Shown here piece after piece: positions 17,237 through 25,985 of a stretch of DNA of 64,000 bases (its first letter is position 1; every line of letters starts with the position of its first letter). The translations under genes were made by a program, and so were the position numbers. The stretch covers positions 1,116,001 to 1,180,000 of the forward strand of contig NZ_CP129963.1 in assembly GCF_030503615.1 (NCBI RefSeq). Reading direction: 5' to 3'. The stretch comes from Sphingobacterium sp. BN32 (GTDB taxonomy: Bacteria > Bacteroidota > Bacteroidia > Sphingobacteriales > Sphingobacteriaceae). Under the pieces are notes generated by a model. It was not told the origin of the DNA, searched no databases, and saw only the letters and a program-made list of their open reading frames with translations.

Positions 17237-17894
17237 TATCACTCCCTTTACCTTACTCGATTACCCCGGTAAAGCAGCCTGCATCTTTTGGTTTGTGGGC
17301 TGCAATATGCGGTGCCAGTATTGTTACAACCCTGATATTGTATTCGGAAAAGGCAAAATTAGTGTGGCAGATGCAGTTGGTTTTTTGCAGGCACGGAAAG
17401 GACTTTTGCAAGCTGTCGTGCTCAGTGGGGGCGAGTGTAGCATCCATAAGGATGTCAGAACCATTGCGCAAAAGGCAAAGGATTTAGGGTACTTAGTCAA
17501 AATCGATACGAACGGTACGAGCCCCAAGACATTAACTAGCCTTATCACCGAAGGCCTTGTTGATTATGTCGCTTTGGATTTAAAAGCTTTAGCGGACGAT
17601 TTTACCGCTATAACGGCGTCTAAGACTTTCCGAGGATTTGAGGAGTCTTATCATATCCTGCAAGCTTCCAATACCGCTTTCGAGGTGAGATCTACTGTTC
17701 ATTCTGCACTGCACAGCCTTGCAGATATCGAAGCGATGATTGCGTATCTCTACGATCGAAACTATCGTGGGACTTATTATCTGCAAGTCGCATTGAATAA
17801 TGTGAAAACTATAACAAAACTTCCTGATTCTACTTACAACATAACGAATTTAAAGTTCGAAGACACAAAATTACCTGTTGTCATCCGTGGCTGA
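17217..17894 (+). CDS. nrdG: Anaerobic reductase activating enzyme NrdG (radical SAM)
   Basis: About 225 aa. The radical SAM motif CNMRCQYC (CxxxCxxC) is near residue 27, followed by the SGGE motif (VVLSGGECS). The start PFTLLDYPGKAACIFWFVGC is typical of NrdG-like activases. It creates the glycyl radical on NrdD using S-adenosylmethionine. ATG 17217 is preferred, but an in-frame GTG at 17208 is possible, with an AAGGAG at 17189-17194. It overlaps the glycyl-tail ORF by 20 bp, so the three frames are translationally coupled. Confidence 0.93.
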   Translation: MANPLFDITPFTLLDYPGKAACIFWFVGCNMRCQYCYNPDIVFGKGKISVADAVGFLQARKGLLQAVVLSGGECSIHKDVRTIAQKAKDLGYLVKIDTNGTSPKTLTSLITEGLVDYVALDLKALADDFTAITASKTFRGFEESYHILQASNTAFEVRSTVHSALHSLADIEAMIAYLYDRNYRGTYYLQVALNNVKTITKLPDSTYNITNLKFEDTKLPVVIRG

Positions 17895-17922
17895 TCTTCT
17901 TAGAAAATCATTAGAATGCTAA

Positions 17923-17945
17923 TTATTTAGAATGATTATAAATAA
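17923..17945. promoter_or_regulatory. Fur-like box upstream of AraC gene (site A)
   Basis: TTATTTA and TAAATAA arms around the 9-bp core GAATGATTA. The 7-1-7 reading is TTAGAAT-G-ATTATAA. Additional TTAGAA hexamers lie at 17900 and 17911, as if several repressor dimers could bind. The same element is found near 26618, 50310, 55217 and 63234. Iron repressor binding is inferred. Confidence 0.6.
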
Positions 17946-17974
17946 TATTCACTATCTTAGTAGCGAATATTATT
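17941..17974. repeat. 10-bp perfect inverted repeat in AraC leader/promoter
   Basis: AATAATATTC at 17941-17950 pairs with GAATATTATT at 17965-17974, with 14 bp between. It overlaps the right arm of the Fur-like box. It may be an operator or an AT-rich stem in the leader of the AraC mRNA. Confidence 0.4.
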
Positions 17975-18006
17975 AAGTATAGAGAAATTAGATTCGGTCG
18001 GGTGAA

Positions 18007-18969
18007 ATGATTGTTAAGAGTAGGATAATTGAGATGAACAAATGTTTGTTCGAGCAAGAGGTTTTAGATGTATATGTTCCGGAGAATCCTATCGTTGAGT
18101 GTAGAACGGAAATCAATAATGACCTTATACATATGGAGAATTTCCAACTTTCCACGAGTGGAATGTTTATTCTTCAAGCCAAGATGAATTTCGCTAAGCC
18201 GGTCCATTTCCAAACAGAGATTGTTGGGGATGCGGTAACAAGTCAATTCATCTTTTATCGGCCATCGGCCTCTCCGAATCCGATGGAAATGAGCCGCCAC
18301 AATATTCGCTATATCCCATCCTTTAAATCCACTCAGGAAGTGAAGGATGGTATAGATTATCATTTCTTTATCGCTGTATTATCGAAGGAATACTATCTGA
18401 ATTTAATCCATCGAGATTCGTTGCTGCATCAGGAGTTTATCCGTGAACTCAATGAAGGAAATCAGGCTTCCTACGTTAAAGAGGATTATATGGCGACTTT
18501 CGAGATGCAACAAACTATTGCGGAGCTGGTAGAGTGTAAAAAGATGGGCGAAATCCGTAGACTACATACGGAGTCGCATATTTTAGAACTCTTGATGTAT
18601 CAGTTTGAGCAATATTTTTATCGGAATAGCCAGCCAGATTTTACTTTTAGCGAAGAAGATATCCTCCGATTGGAGAAAGCGCGACTGATTCTAGAAAGCC
18701 GCATCAGCAATCCCCCCACGCAGCGGGAGCTGGCATGCGAGGTGATGACTAGCGAAAGTAAACTTCGCAAAGATTTCCGCCGTTATTATTCCATGACAAT
18801 CAATAATTACTTGACACAAATACGCATGGCAAAGGCGAAATCTTATTTGTTGGATGAGCGCTTGCCGGTTTATGAGGTCGCCGCATTGACAGGTTATAGT
18901 CATCAAAATAACTTTACGAATGCCTTCAAGAAGTACTATGGCTTTCCACCAATAGAGTTGAAGCCCTAA
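18007..18969 (+). CDS. AraC-family regulator (PchR-like), iron-related
   Basis: The 320-aa protein has an N-terminal sensing domain (about 1-215) with few recognisable motifs and a C-terminal AraC DNA-binding domain with two helix-turn-helix units (about 225-320; ELACEVMTSESKLRKDF and VYEVAALTGYSHQNNF). It belongs to the same paralogous type as the genes at 44062, 50372 and 62056. A strong Fur-like box lies upstream. It is convergent with the HmuY/SusC operon, which makes it a candidate activator of that operon, whose promoter carries 21-bp-spaced direct repeats. The ligand is unknown. Confidence 0.85.
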   Translation: MIVKSRIIEMNKCLFEQEVLDVYVPENPIVECRTEINNDLIHMENFQLSTSGMFILQAKMNFAKPVHFQTEIVGDAVTSQFIFYRPSASPNPMEMSRHNIRYIPSFKSTQEVKDGIDYHFFIAVLSKEYYLNLIHRDSLLHQEFIRELNEGNQASYVKEDYMATFEMQQTIAELVECKKMGEIRRLHTESHILELLMYQFEQYFYRNSQPDFTFSEEDILRLEKARLILESRISNPPTQRELACEVMTSESKLRKDFRRYYSMTINNYLTQIRMAKAKSYLLDERLPVYEVAALTGYSHQNNFTNAFKKYYGFPPIELKP

Positions 18970-18988
18970 TATTTCCTGCGATTATTTT

Positions 18989-19567
18989 TTACTCGAGTTC
19001 AGCGAATTGGAAAGTCAAGAATGTGGTTTTATCTGACGATGTTGGATAAGCTGGAGCCCCTTCATAGATACTGATCATTTTGATCTTGTAATACTTGCCA
19101 TTCCCCGTTCTGAGAAATATAGTTTTTCCTTTAATAGGTTCTACCACATGCGTTTGAACATCGTATGTATACCATCCATTTTCATAATTAGCAATGTTGC
19201 CGGATTCTGCTTCGCTGTAACTAAGTGAGGGTTTTCTATCGATTTTGTCGTAGTCGACATTCAAAACTTTCATCCAGGTTCCGACTTTGCTATTACTTAC
19301 TATCAGTGTGTTCGCAAGACCGGTAAAGGCGATATCCCAATCTCCGTCAGCTTTGGCTTCCGCATTCTTTTGCAGGCTGAAATATATCGGCTTTGCAATT
19401 CCGCTGGGTTGCCCCGTGCTGAAATGTCCATTATTTAAGTCTCTTACAAATATGTCCTGTGGTTTATCCGGCTCGGAGCGAGGCTCTTCGTTTTTTGAGC
19501 AGCTACTCAGTATGAAGAGTAGTAAGGCAAGGAAGTAAACTGTTTCTTTAATCATCAACATCGTCAT
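18989..19567 (-). CDS. HmuY-family haem-binding lipoprotein (last gene of operon)
   Basis: About 192 aa starting at the ATG at 19567, chosen because it gives a signal ending FILSSC. The upstream extension to 19618 is polar and unlikely. The DWDIAF motif and a late strand KTIFLRTGNGKYYKIKM are hallmarks of HmuY, a surface lipoprotein that takes haem from host or environmental haemoproteins and passes it to a TonB receptor. Gene lies after the SusC-type receptor with a 114-bp gap. It is diverged from the first-gene HmuY at 25986, so the two may bind different ligands. Confidence 0.85.
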   Translation of the reverse strand: MTMLMIKETVYFLALLLFILSSCSKNEEPRSEPDKPQDIFVRDLNNGHFSTGQPSGIAKPIYFSLQKNAEAKADGDWDIAFTGLANTLIVSNSKVGTWMKVLNVDYDKIDRKPSLSYSEAESGNIANYENGWYTYDVQTHVVEPIKGKTIFLRTGNGKYYKIKMISIYEGAPAYPTSSDKTTFLTFQFAELE

Positions 19568-19732
19568 ATCAATTTTTATTGTATTTCTATTAGCGGTCTT
19601 ATTCGCTACATTGGGCACCCTAGCTTTTCATGCCAACTATTCGATATGTGCGTCATATCCTTTTGCTGCAAACTAGCGATGAAAGCTTGAGGGTGCTTTT
19701 TGTAGTTATCTTAATTAAAAACGAACCTATTA

Positions 19733-22700
19733 TTAAAATGTGAATCGCATGAACATACCGTACGTCCTGACGGGAAGCATGGCTGCATATTCAAAGGATC
19801 CGCCGTTTCTGTTATTATATGATCCGTCTGGATTTAAGTTGTAGGGTAAGCTTTTATAAACATAGCCTAAGTTCCTTCCAACAAATCCGATCTGCGCAGA
19901 CTCCATGCGGAACCATCTTTTTGCTAGCTGGTTCGGCACAGTGTAGCCGACATTGATTTCGCGAATGGCGATATAGCTATTTTCGAAGATGGAGCGCTCG
20001 CGCACGCCTGCTCGCTCATGGAATCCGGCGTAGTAGTCGCTCGCTGCCATTGGCTGCAATAGGTATTCGCCATTGGCATCTTTTCCAATCAATTGCTGGG
20101 CTTCAGCGAAGCTGAGTCCGGATACGTCTTTGCCCAAAAGCTGAATATGTTCATCAAAAACACCCTGAGGGATAATCCCATCGAAACTAGATTTATAAAC
20201 CGTCTGTTGTATTCCAGTTTCTGGGTCGATCTGTTGCACAGGAAGTTTTCGCTCAACTCCACCAAGCGCTTCTGAACGTCCAAATCGAGTTTCGGATAAT
20301 ACAGCGCGTTGATACAATAAAGCATGGGTACCAGAGTAAATATCTCCGCCCATTTTGAAGTCTAACAGCGCACCTACTTGTATGTTTTTGAAGGCTATTT
20401 TGTTATCAAAGCCGGAAATCCATTTGGCAGTGCTGTTTCCGATTTCTTTTGCCTCGCCCGATGGAACGTATTCCATATGCGAGTTCAGCAAGACTTCACC
20501 ATTCCCATTTGTTTTAGCGGCATAGCCAGATAACAAAGTCCCGAAGTTTCCATTTACACTTCCGACAAGACTCACGTCGTTTTGACTTCCTAATTGGGTC
20601 AAACTATTGGTCGACGAACTGTTGATCTCTAGGAATTTGTTTCTATTTGCAGCAAAGTTGATTGTACTGGTCCATTGAAAATCTTTATTTCGAAACGGAA
20701 CTGCCGTCAGTTGTAATTCCCATCCTCTGTTTCGCACTTTGGCGTGTACATCACGTAGAGGGCGATTAAACTTATCTAATGGGCTCACAATATCGTATAA
20801 GTAGTTATCGATGGTTCTATTATACCAGGTGACATGGAAAGCGAGTCGGTTGGTGAACCAACTAAAGTCCGTACCTAGTTCATATTCTTTGGCATATTCA
20901 TAGGAGAAGCCAGTTTGATAGTTTCTAAGACCCCATGATCCAGCGTTGGTATAATAAGGTTTGTATACCGTTTTTAAACCAGGGTAGGGAAGTTCGAGAT
21001 CATCTGTAACGGCAGATTGATAATGAAATAAGCCCGTTACATTTCCACTATGTCCATAATTTGCTCTTACTTTGGCGAAGTCTAGTGCTTTTTCGGGCAA
21101 GTTCAGCCAGTTTTGTAATGCTGAAGTGTATAAGTAAGCAGCTCCTATGGTAGGATAAAGCTGGGTCAAACTTCCAAGTTTATCTAGGTTGCTAAGTGTC
21201 TTGATGTGGTCTACCCGTGTCCCCGCGTTGATAAATAAATTCTGTCCATATTGATAGTTCAACATCAAATGGGCAGCATGAATACTTTTAGTATTCGCAT
21301 GTTTAATGTTGAAATCGCTTGCTAGCGTGAATGTCGCTGGATTCAGATATTGTGTAATTACTTCTTTTTCTGATCCGAGCCTTAATCGATGTGGGTTGTT
21401 TGACATCGGTACATAGGACAATCCGCTGATCCCACCTTCGGTTTGCCAATAATCGTAGCCTAAGCTTGCTTGAATCTGATGTTGTGCGAAGACTTTATGG
21501 TAGTCTAATTCTGCTTTGGCCATCCAATCTTTGCTATATTCATTTGCGCTATTATTATAAGCGCGTTCTTGGTGATATAAGCTTTCATTACCTAACATGC
21601 GTTCGAAAAAGCCATTAGCATGCTCCTTCGTTTTAATGCCATAGTCGGCGTAGTTTGCTGCTAATTTTATATCTAATTCTGGTAGTATATGCCAATCTGT
21701 ATTAACAAACAAACGAATGCTTTCCGCTGTTTTTTTGGCTTGCTGGCCATACAAGTACCATGCTGTTTCGCTCTCCAAAGGATCGTTATTGCTTGCTGCT
21801 GCAAAATCAACAGGGTACTCAATAAACGTGCGTCCTAGGGATGCAAACTTTTGAGCACCAATGCTTGGCGCATTTCTTGCCACACTGTAATTATAAATTG
21901 CTCCGAGCTCGGTTTGTACTTTGCTTGACCAGGTTTGGATCCCTTTAAACATCAGGTTGTTTTTATCTAAGGTGTTACGCTTGTAAGTTCCTTTGTTAAA
22001 GTCTGCCCCGTAGGATAGCCTTAGTTTCGTTTTCCCTTTGAAATAATTGATCGCTAATTGTCCAATTTGTGAATTCGATTGTTCGAAAGAATCGTAATAA
22101 TTATCGCTGGCGGTGGAGAGCCAGGCTAAGCGAGCGTCGTTAATTTGTTGGACATCATCGTTGCTAAGTAAGGACGGCATGCCATATACTTGTCCAATAC
22201 TACCTCCTACATTAGCATCAATAGATAGACCTTGCTTCATATGATGCCCTTTGGTATTGATTTCAATGACGCCATTCATTCCTCTCGAGCCATATTTTTG
22301 AGCGGCAGCTGCACTTTTTAAAACTTGAATGTTTTCAATATCATAGACATTCAGTTCTTTTAAGGTGTTTCCCCAATCTTGTCCTCCATATTGGTTGGCG
22401 CCTGAGGTCTCATTTTCGATAGGCATGCCATCTAAGATAAAAAGCGGCTGGTTGCCACCGACGAGAGATTTCATCCCACGAATTACCATGTTGCTTCCCG
22501 ATGTGACACCACCTGCGGTAGCATTCATTTGTAATCCGGGTACTCGTCCGCGAAGGCTATTGATGGGATTCGCTTCAAAAGAGTTTATTAATTCAGCCCC
22601 ATCAATCGTGTTGGTTTCATAGACCTTGTCGTAGTTTTGATGCGCTAGGACATACACCTCGCTGATCTTCTCAGATGATTTTGCAAGTTCAACGCGTAAG

Positions 22701-22969
22701 GCATCCGCTGTCTTAATCCACAGCGTCTTGGTCTCAAACCCTGCTTTTTTGAAGATCAAGCTGCATGGGAGTTGCTTTACGCTAATTTGAAACCATCCTT
22801 TATTGTTACTGTTCCCAAGTAATTGATTGCTGATGTTCATAATCTGAACCTGGCTCAGCGGGTCGGCATTTTCATTCAGCACACGACCGGTTATCGTTTG
22901 CTGAGCCAAGGCATCGGTCAATAATAAAACTAGAAACAGGGGTATTGCAATGAAAATTTTTTTTAACAT
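19733..22969 (-). CDS. SusC/RagA-type TonB-dependent receptor without SusD partner
   Basis: The 1078-aa protein has a signal peptide (TDALAQ), a carboxypeptidase-regulatory-like N-terminal domain (about 23-100), a plug with the SusC-type pattern SLRGRVPGLQMN ... NMVIRGMKSL ... PLFILDGMPI, and a large barrel ending in Phe (MFMRFTF). No SusD gene is adjacent; its place is taken by HmuY and YD-type lipoproteins. It probably transports haem or a haem-containing or peptide ligand. It belongs to the minus-strand operon that starts with HmuY at 26612. Confidence 0.92.
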   Translation of the reverse strand: MLKKIFIAIPLFLVLLLTDALAQQTITGRVLNENADPLSQVQIMNISNQLLGNSNNKGWFQISVKQLPCSLIFKKAGFETKTLWIKTADALRVELAKSSEKISEVYVLAHQNYDKVYETNTIDGAELINSFEANPINSLRGRVPGLQMNATAGGVTSGSNMVIRGMKSLVGGNQPLFILDGMPIENETSGANQYGGQDWGNTLKELNVYDIENIQVLKSAAAAQKYGSRGMNGVIEINTKGHHMKQGLSIDANVGGSIGQVYGMPSLLSNDDVQQINDARLAWLSTASDNYYDSFEQSNSQIGQLAINYFKGKTKLRLSYGADFNKGTYKRNTLDKNNLMFKGIQTWSSKVQTELGAIYNYSVARNAPSIGAQKFASLGRTFIEYPVDFAAASNNDPLESETAWYLYGQQAKKTAESIRLFVNTDWHILPELDIKLAANYADYGIKTKEHANGFFERMLGNESLYHQERAYNNSANEYSKDWMAKAELDYHKVFAQHQIQASLGYDYWQTEGGISGLSYVPMSNNPHRLRLGSEKEVITQYLNPATFTLASDFNIKHANTKSIHAAHLMLNYQYGQNLFINAGTRVDHIKTLSNLDKLGSLTQLYPTIGAAYLYTSALQNWLNLPEKALDFAKVRANYGHSGNVTGLFHYQSAVTDDLELPYPGLKTVYKPYYTNAGSWGLRNYQTGFSYEYAKEYELGTDFSWFTNRLAFHVTWYNRTIDNYLYDIVSPLDKFNRPLRDVHAKVRNRGWELQLTAVPFRNKDFQWTSTINFAANRNKFLEINSSSTNSLTQLGSQNDVSLVGSVNGNFGTLLSGYAAKTNGNGEVLLNSHMEYVPSGEAKEIGNSTAKWISGFDNKIAFKNIQVGALLDFKMGGDIYSGTHALLYQRAVLSETRFGRSEALGGVERKLPVQQIDPETGIQQTVYKSSFDGIIPQGVFDEHIQLLGKDVSGLSFAEAQQLIGKDANGEYLLQPMAASDYYAGFHERAGVRERSIFENSYIAIREINVGYTVPNQLAKRWFRMESAQIGFVGRNLGYVYKSLPYNLNPDGSYNNRNGGSFEYAAMLPVRTYGMFMRFTF

Positions 22970-22979
22970 GATAAAGTTG

Positions 22980-23765
22980 TTATTCAGTGTACAGGAAGTG
23001 TCGTTGGGATTTTAGCTGCCCATGACTATTACTTGAGGTCGGAACATCATATTTGATGTGATCATAACGATAGCTGATATCCTCGACAAGTGGTTTCTCT
23101 ACACTATTGCTAATATTAGTTGCATTTTGATAAACCCTCATTAGGTTTCTCCCAGTCTTCAGGCTCGCTATTTCTTTGAATACCTGTTGTAGGGGATAGA
23201 CTAATAATATGGGTAACATCGTATCCTCATTGTGGATGTATGGATTAGCATATTGATCGTAACGGAATTCGTATCCTATCTTTTTAGGCAAAAGCGTTGC
23301 ACGCACGACTGTGCCATTTCCGTCAGTAAATAAGTTGAGTGTATCGATTTGCGTTGGTTTCGGTCCAGGGACGATCATGCGCGTTGTCTGAATAATCTGT
23401 ATCTGATTTGGAAGGTATTTAAGCTGGGTGTTGCTTAGTTCGGGTCCGGATACTGCGGTCAATCGATTCTGTTCATCATAAGACGCTTGATATTCATTAA
23501 AGGATTTCACCTTGTCAGATCCATTATCATAAGATAACTCAAAGATGTCCGTTCCGTTGTAAACGACTTGTTTTAATCTTTTTTGCCCATCGTAAGTGTA
23601 ACGTTCGAACAATTCGTTGTTTTCAGATCTAACTTCTTGTAATCTGAACTCCTTGCTGATGTTTAAGCGGTCATGCTGTTCGAAAGTAACCTGTTTATTG
23701 CACGATGTTAAACAGATAATCGACATCATCCATACGGATGCGCGTAGAAATATGGTAGTTCTCAT
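22980..23765 (-). CDS. Surface lipoprotein with YD-type beta repeats, unknown
   Basis: The 261-aa lipoprotein (IICLTSC) has beta-hairpin repeats rich in Tyr-Asp (RYTYDGQKRLKQVVY, ASYDEQNRLTAV) like those of RHS/DUF4595-type proteins. It lies 10 bp upstream of the SusC-type receptor and 3 bp downstream of a second such lipoprotein. It could be a ligand-capture subunit in the SusD position. Substrate unknown. Confidence 0.75.
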   Translation of the reverse strand: MRTTIFLRASVWMMSIICLTSCNKQVTFEQHDRLNISKEFRLQEVRSENNELFERYTYDGQKRLKQVVYNGTDIFELSYDNGSDKVKSFNEYQASYDEQNRLTAVSGPELSNTQLKYLPNQIQIIQTTRMIVPGPKPTQIDTLNLFTDGNGTVVRATLLPKKIGYEFRYDQYANPYIHNEDTMLPILLVYPLQQVFKEIASLKTGRNLMRVYQNATNISNSVEKPLVEDISYRYDHIKYDVPTSSNSHGQLKSQRHFLYTE

Positions 23766-23768
23766 AGC

Positions 23769-24527
23769 TTATTCGTCCCTATAATTAATTTTAACTTGCT
23801 CGAAATCGGCGTTTACAGCATCGTACATGGCCATGTCGATTGGAAATCCGAGTTTATTGTACTTCACATGGAAATCATCAAACTTGCGTTTAGTACCGTC
23901 AGTCTTACTCGATACGGGGATTTGTATGCTATCTTTTAGACTATTACGATTCAGGAACTTTAAGTGATCCATGATTTCAATTGTACTTCCTGATCCCATG
24001 TGTCCAGAGCCGGACCAGCCGATTTTCTTCCCTGCTATGGCTAAGGCAAGTTCGCCACCCGGAACTGTAAGTAGTTTATTTTCGCGTTCCGGCCATTGAT
24101 ATCTTATGTTTTTATCAGCCTTGGCTACGGTATTGTAATCTTTGGCTAAAATGACTCCTACTTTGAAGCCTCGTGTGTTGTAGGTAGAAAGGGAGTCTGG
24201 TAAGTTGCTTTTATTCTTCGCGTCATAATGAGCTTCAGCGATTAGTTGAAGTTGACTGATGTTCGCATGGCGCTCACCGCGGTAGATCTTTGCTACCTGA
24301 TATTGATCGTTGTATTCGAAGCTATACTTGATCATATATAGATTTTCAAGATCCAATACATAATCAACTACGGTTTGCTTCTGCTTAAGATGCTTGATGT
24401 TGACTTCGCTATCTTTTTGGCAAGAACTTAAGGAGAATGCCGCAAGAAGGAATGCCATGCCCGCGCTGATCATCTTTTTATGCTTTGGCTTTGCCAAAGG
24501 ATTTGAAGTTCTATTTGGCTTGTTCAT
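23769..24527 (-). CDS. Second lipoprotein of the HmuY operon, unknown
   Basis: About 252 aa starting at the ATG at 24527. A longer frame to 24659 lies inside the upstream protease gene and is not needed. The lipobox SLSSC follows a basic start. The mature part has a beta-rich YD-like segment (YSFEYNDQYQVAKIY) and shares style with the next gene (22980-23765), so the two may be distant paralogs. It overlaps the 3' end of the subtilase gene by 17 bp, suggesting coupling. Function unknown. Confidence 0.7.
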   Translation of the reverse strand: MNKPNRTSNPLAKPKHKKMISAGMAFLLAAFSLSSCQKDSEVNIKHLKQKQTVVDYVLDLENLYMIKYSFEYNDQYQVAKIYRGERHANISQLQLIAEAHYDAKNKSNLPDSLSTYNTRGFKVGVILAKDYNTVAKADKNIRYQWPERENKLLTVPGGELALAIAGKKIGWSGSGHMGSGSTIEIMDHLKFLNRNSLKDSIQIPVSSKTDGTKRKFDDFHVKYNKLGFPIDMAMYDAVNADFEQVKINYRDE

Positions 24528-25962
24528 ATGCTTTTTTAAAATTTGGTATTCCATATCCCATTTTGTTGTCTGGATTATCGCTTTGACTGGCCGTTTGTTG
24601 CAACAGTTCTTTGATTTCTTTTGCATTTTTAGTTGGCAAAGCTTCCCATAGGCAGGCAATCAAGCCCGCAAGAATAGGGGGCGTGTTTGAAGTGCTATAA
24701 GAGTCGCCCCATCCATAAACGACAGGTATTTCCTGTGCCAATACAGCTAATTCAGGCTTTATCCTTCCGTCGGCAGTGGGTTTATTTAGGACATTCCACA
24801 AGGGTTTATTTCGCTTGTTGATATTGCCGGCAGTGATAATGTGCTTGGCATCTGCTGGAGGGAGTACGAAGGTGATGCCATTGGATTCCTGAGGAAACAT
24901 CTGAACTGTCAGAATTCCTTTTTTGAAAGCTTGATCAGCTACCTTACTGCTGATAGAATTCCCATCAGCTTGTTGAGCTTTCAAGTCAAATTGTGGCTGA
25001 TTGAATTTGACGCCATATACACAGGATGAACTGATGATGTCAACACCCAAGCTATCGGCGCGTTCAACACCAGCGACCCAACTGGTTTCATAAAAGGGCT
25101 CTTGACTTCCGTTCTGATCTGTACGTAGCAGGATGTAATCTGCTTTCGGTGATAAGCCTACGAACTTTTGCGGATTGATGGCTCCGAGCATCGCTAAGAG
25201 GTTGTTCCCATTGGTTGTGGTCGTACTGATATCGCTGCGGTTATAAAGCAAATCATAGCTGTCTTTGATTTTATTCTCTGATAATAAATGGAGGAGTTCT
25301 GGCTTCTCGTCTAAGTAGCCAAAACCTTCACTAAGTATGGCGATGGTTTTTCCTTTGCCATAGAACTGCTTCTCGTGCAATATGTTGGCTTCGTATTGTT
25401 GCAATAAACCATATGTTTTGCCGTAATTGACAGCATTTACCTTTAATGTGTCTAAGGTGTTGCTGGACGCAATCGCAGTAAAGGTCGTTTCATTTTTAAT
25501 TGGGGGTACAACAGGCTCCTGGTGAGGGAGATGCACACCAATTGGTTTTATAGACGATACGAAGGATAGTGATTTAATCTTTTCTAAGTTGTCTTTGTGC
25601 TCTGGTAAATGAATAACGGCATAGTTCAACCATTTTGAGCTGTTTAACAGTTTGCCCTCGCTTACTTTCAATAGTTCGTTCAGGTACTTGCTGCTGAGGG
25701 GTAAGTCTGTAGAGTCTATAGCAATCTGTTGAGACTTTCGACGTCGTATCGCTTTCTCACTAAGGTATTGAGATGGATTTTGAAGCGTGAATTTACCATC
25801 GTTTTTATCTTTGAAATAAACAATAAGGGCTTCTTTATAAGTTGCTTCTGCTGGTTTTTGATCGATGTAAGTACCATATGGTGAAATATCCTTACGGCAT
25901 GCGCTAAGTTGTGCTAGCAGGCACAGACTTAAAACAATAGACCAGTTTCTTTTAAATTTCAT
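24511..25962 (-). CDS. Subtilase-fold lipoprotein with lost catalytic residues (pseudo-protease)
   Basis: The 483-aa protein has a lipoprotein signal (QLSAC, Cys 22), an inhibitor-I9-like N-terminal region (about 40-145) and an S8 subtilisin fold (about 200-480). Fold markers such as ADYILLR, PTADGRIKPE and AGLIACLW are well kept. Aligned by eye to Bacteroidota S8 peptidases, the catalytic Asp is Ser 211 (IAILSEGF), the His is Asn 251 (TNGNNLL), the oxyanion Asn is Gln 358, and only the Ser (425, STSNTPP) remains. It should not cleave peptides in the usual way. It sits between HmuY and the lipoproteins, so it may bind a haemoprotein. Confidence 0.8.
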   Translation of the reverse strand: MKFKRNWSIVLSLCLLAQLSACRKDISPYGTYIDQKPAEATYKEALIVYFKDKNDGKFTLQNPSQYLSEKAIRRRKSQQIAIDSTDLPLSSKYLNELLKVSEGKLLNSSKWLNYAVIHLPEHKDNLEKIKSLSFVSSIKPIGVHLPHQEPVVPPIKNETTFTAIASSNTLDTLKVNAVNYGKTYGLLQQYEANILHEKQFYGKGKTIAILSEGFGYLDEKPELLHLLSENKIKDSYDLLYNRSDISTTTTNGNNLLAMLGAINPQKFVGLSPKADYILLRTDQNGSQEPFYETSWVAGVERADSLGVDIISSSCVYGVKFNQPQFDLKAQQADGNSISSKVADQAFKKGILTVQMFPQESNGITFVLPPADAKHIITAGNINKRNKPLWNVLNKPTADGRIKPELAVLAQEIPVVYGWGDSYSTSNTPPILAGLIACLWEALPTKNAKEIKELLQQTASQSDNPDNKMGYGIPNFKKAYEQAK

Positions 25963-25985
25963 ATGATTGGTTTGTTGTAAGTAGA

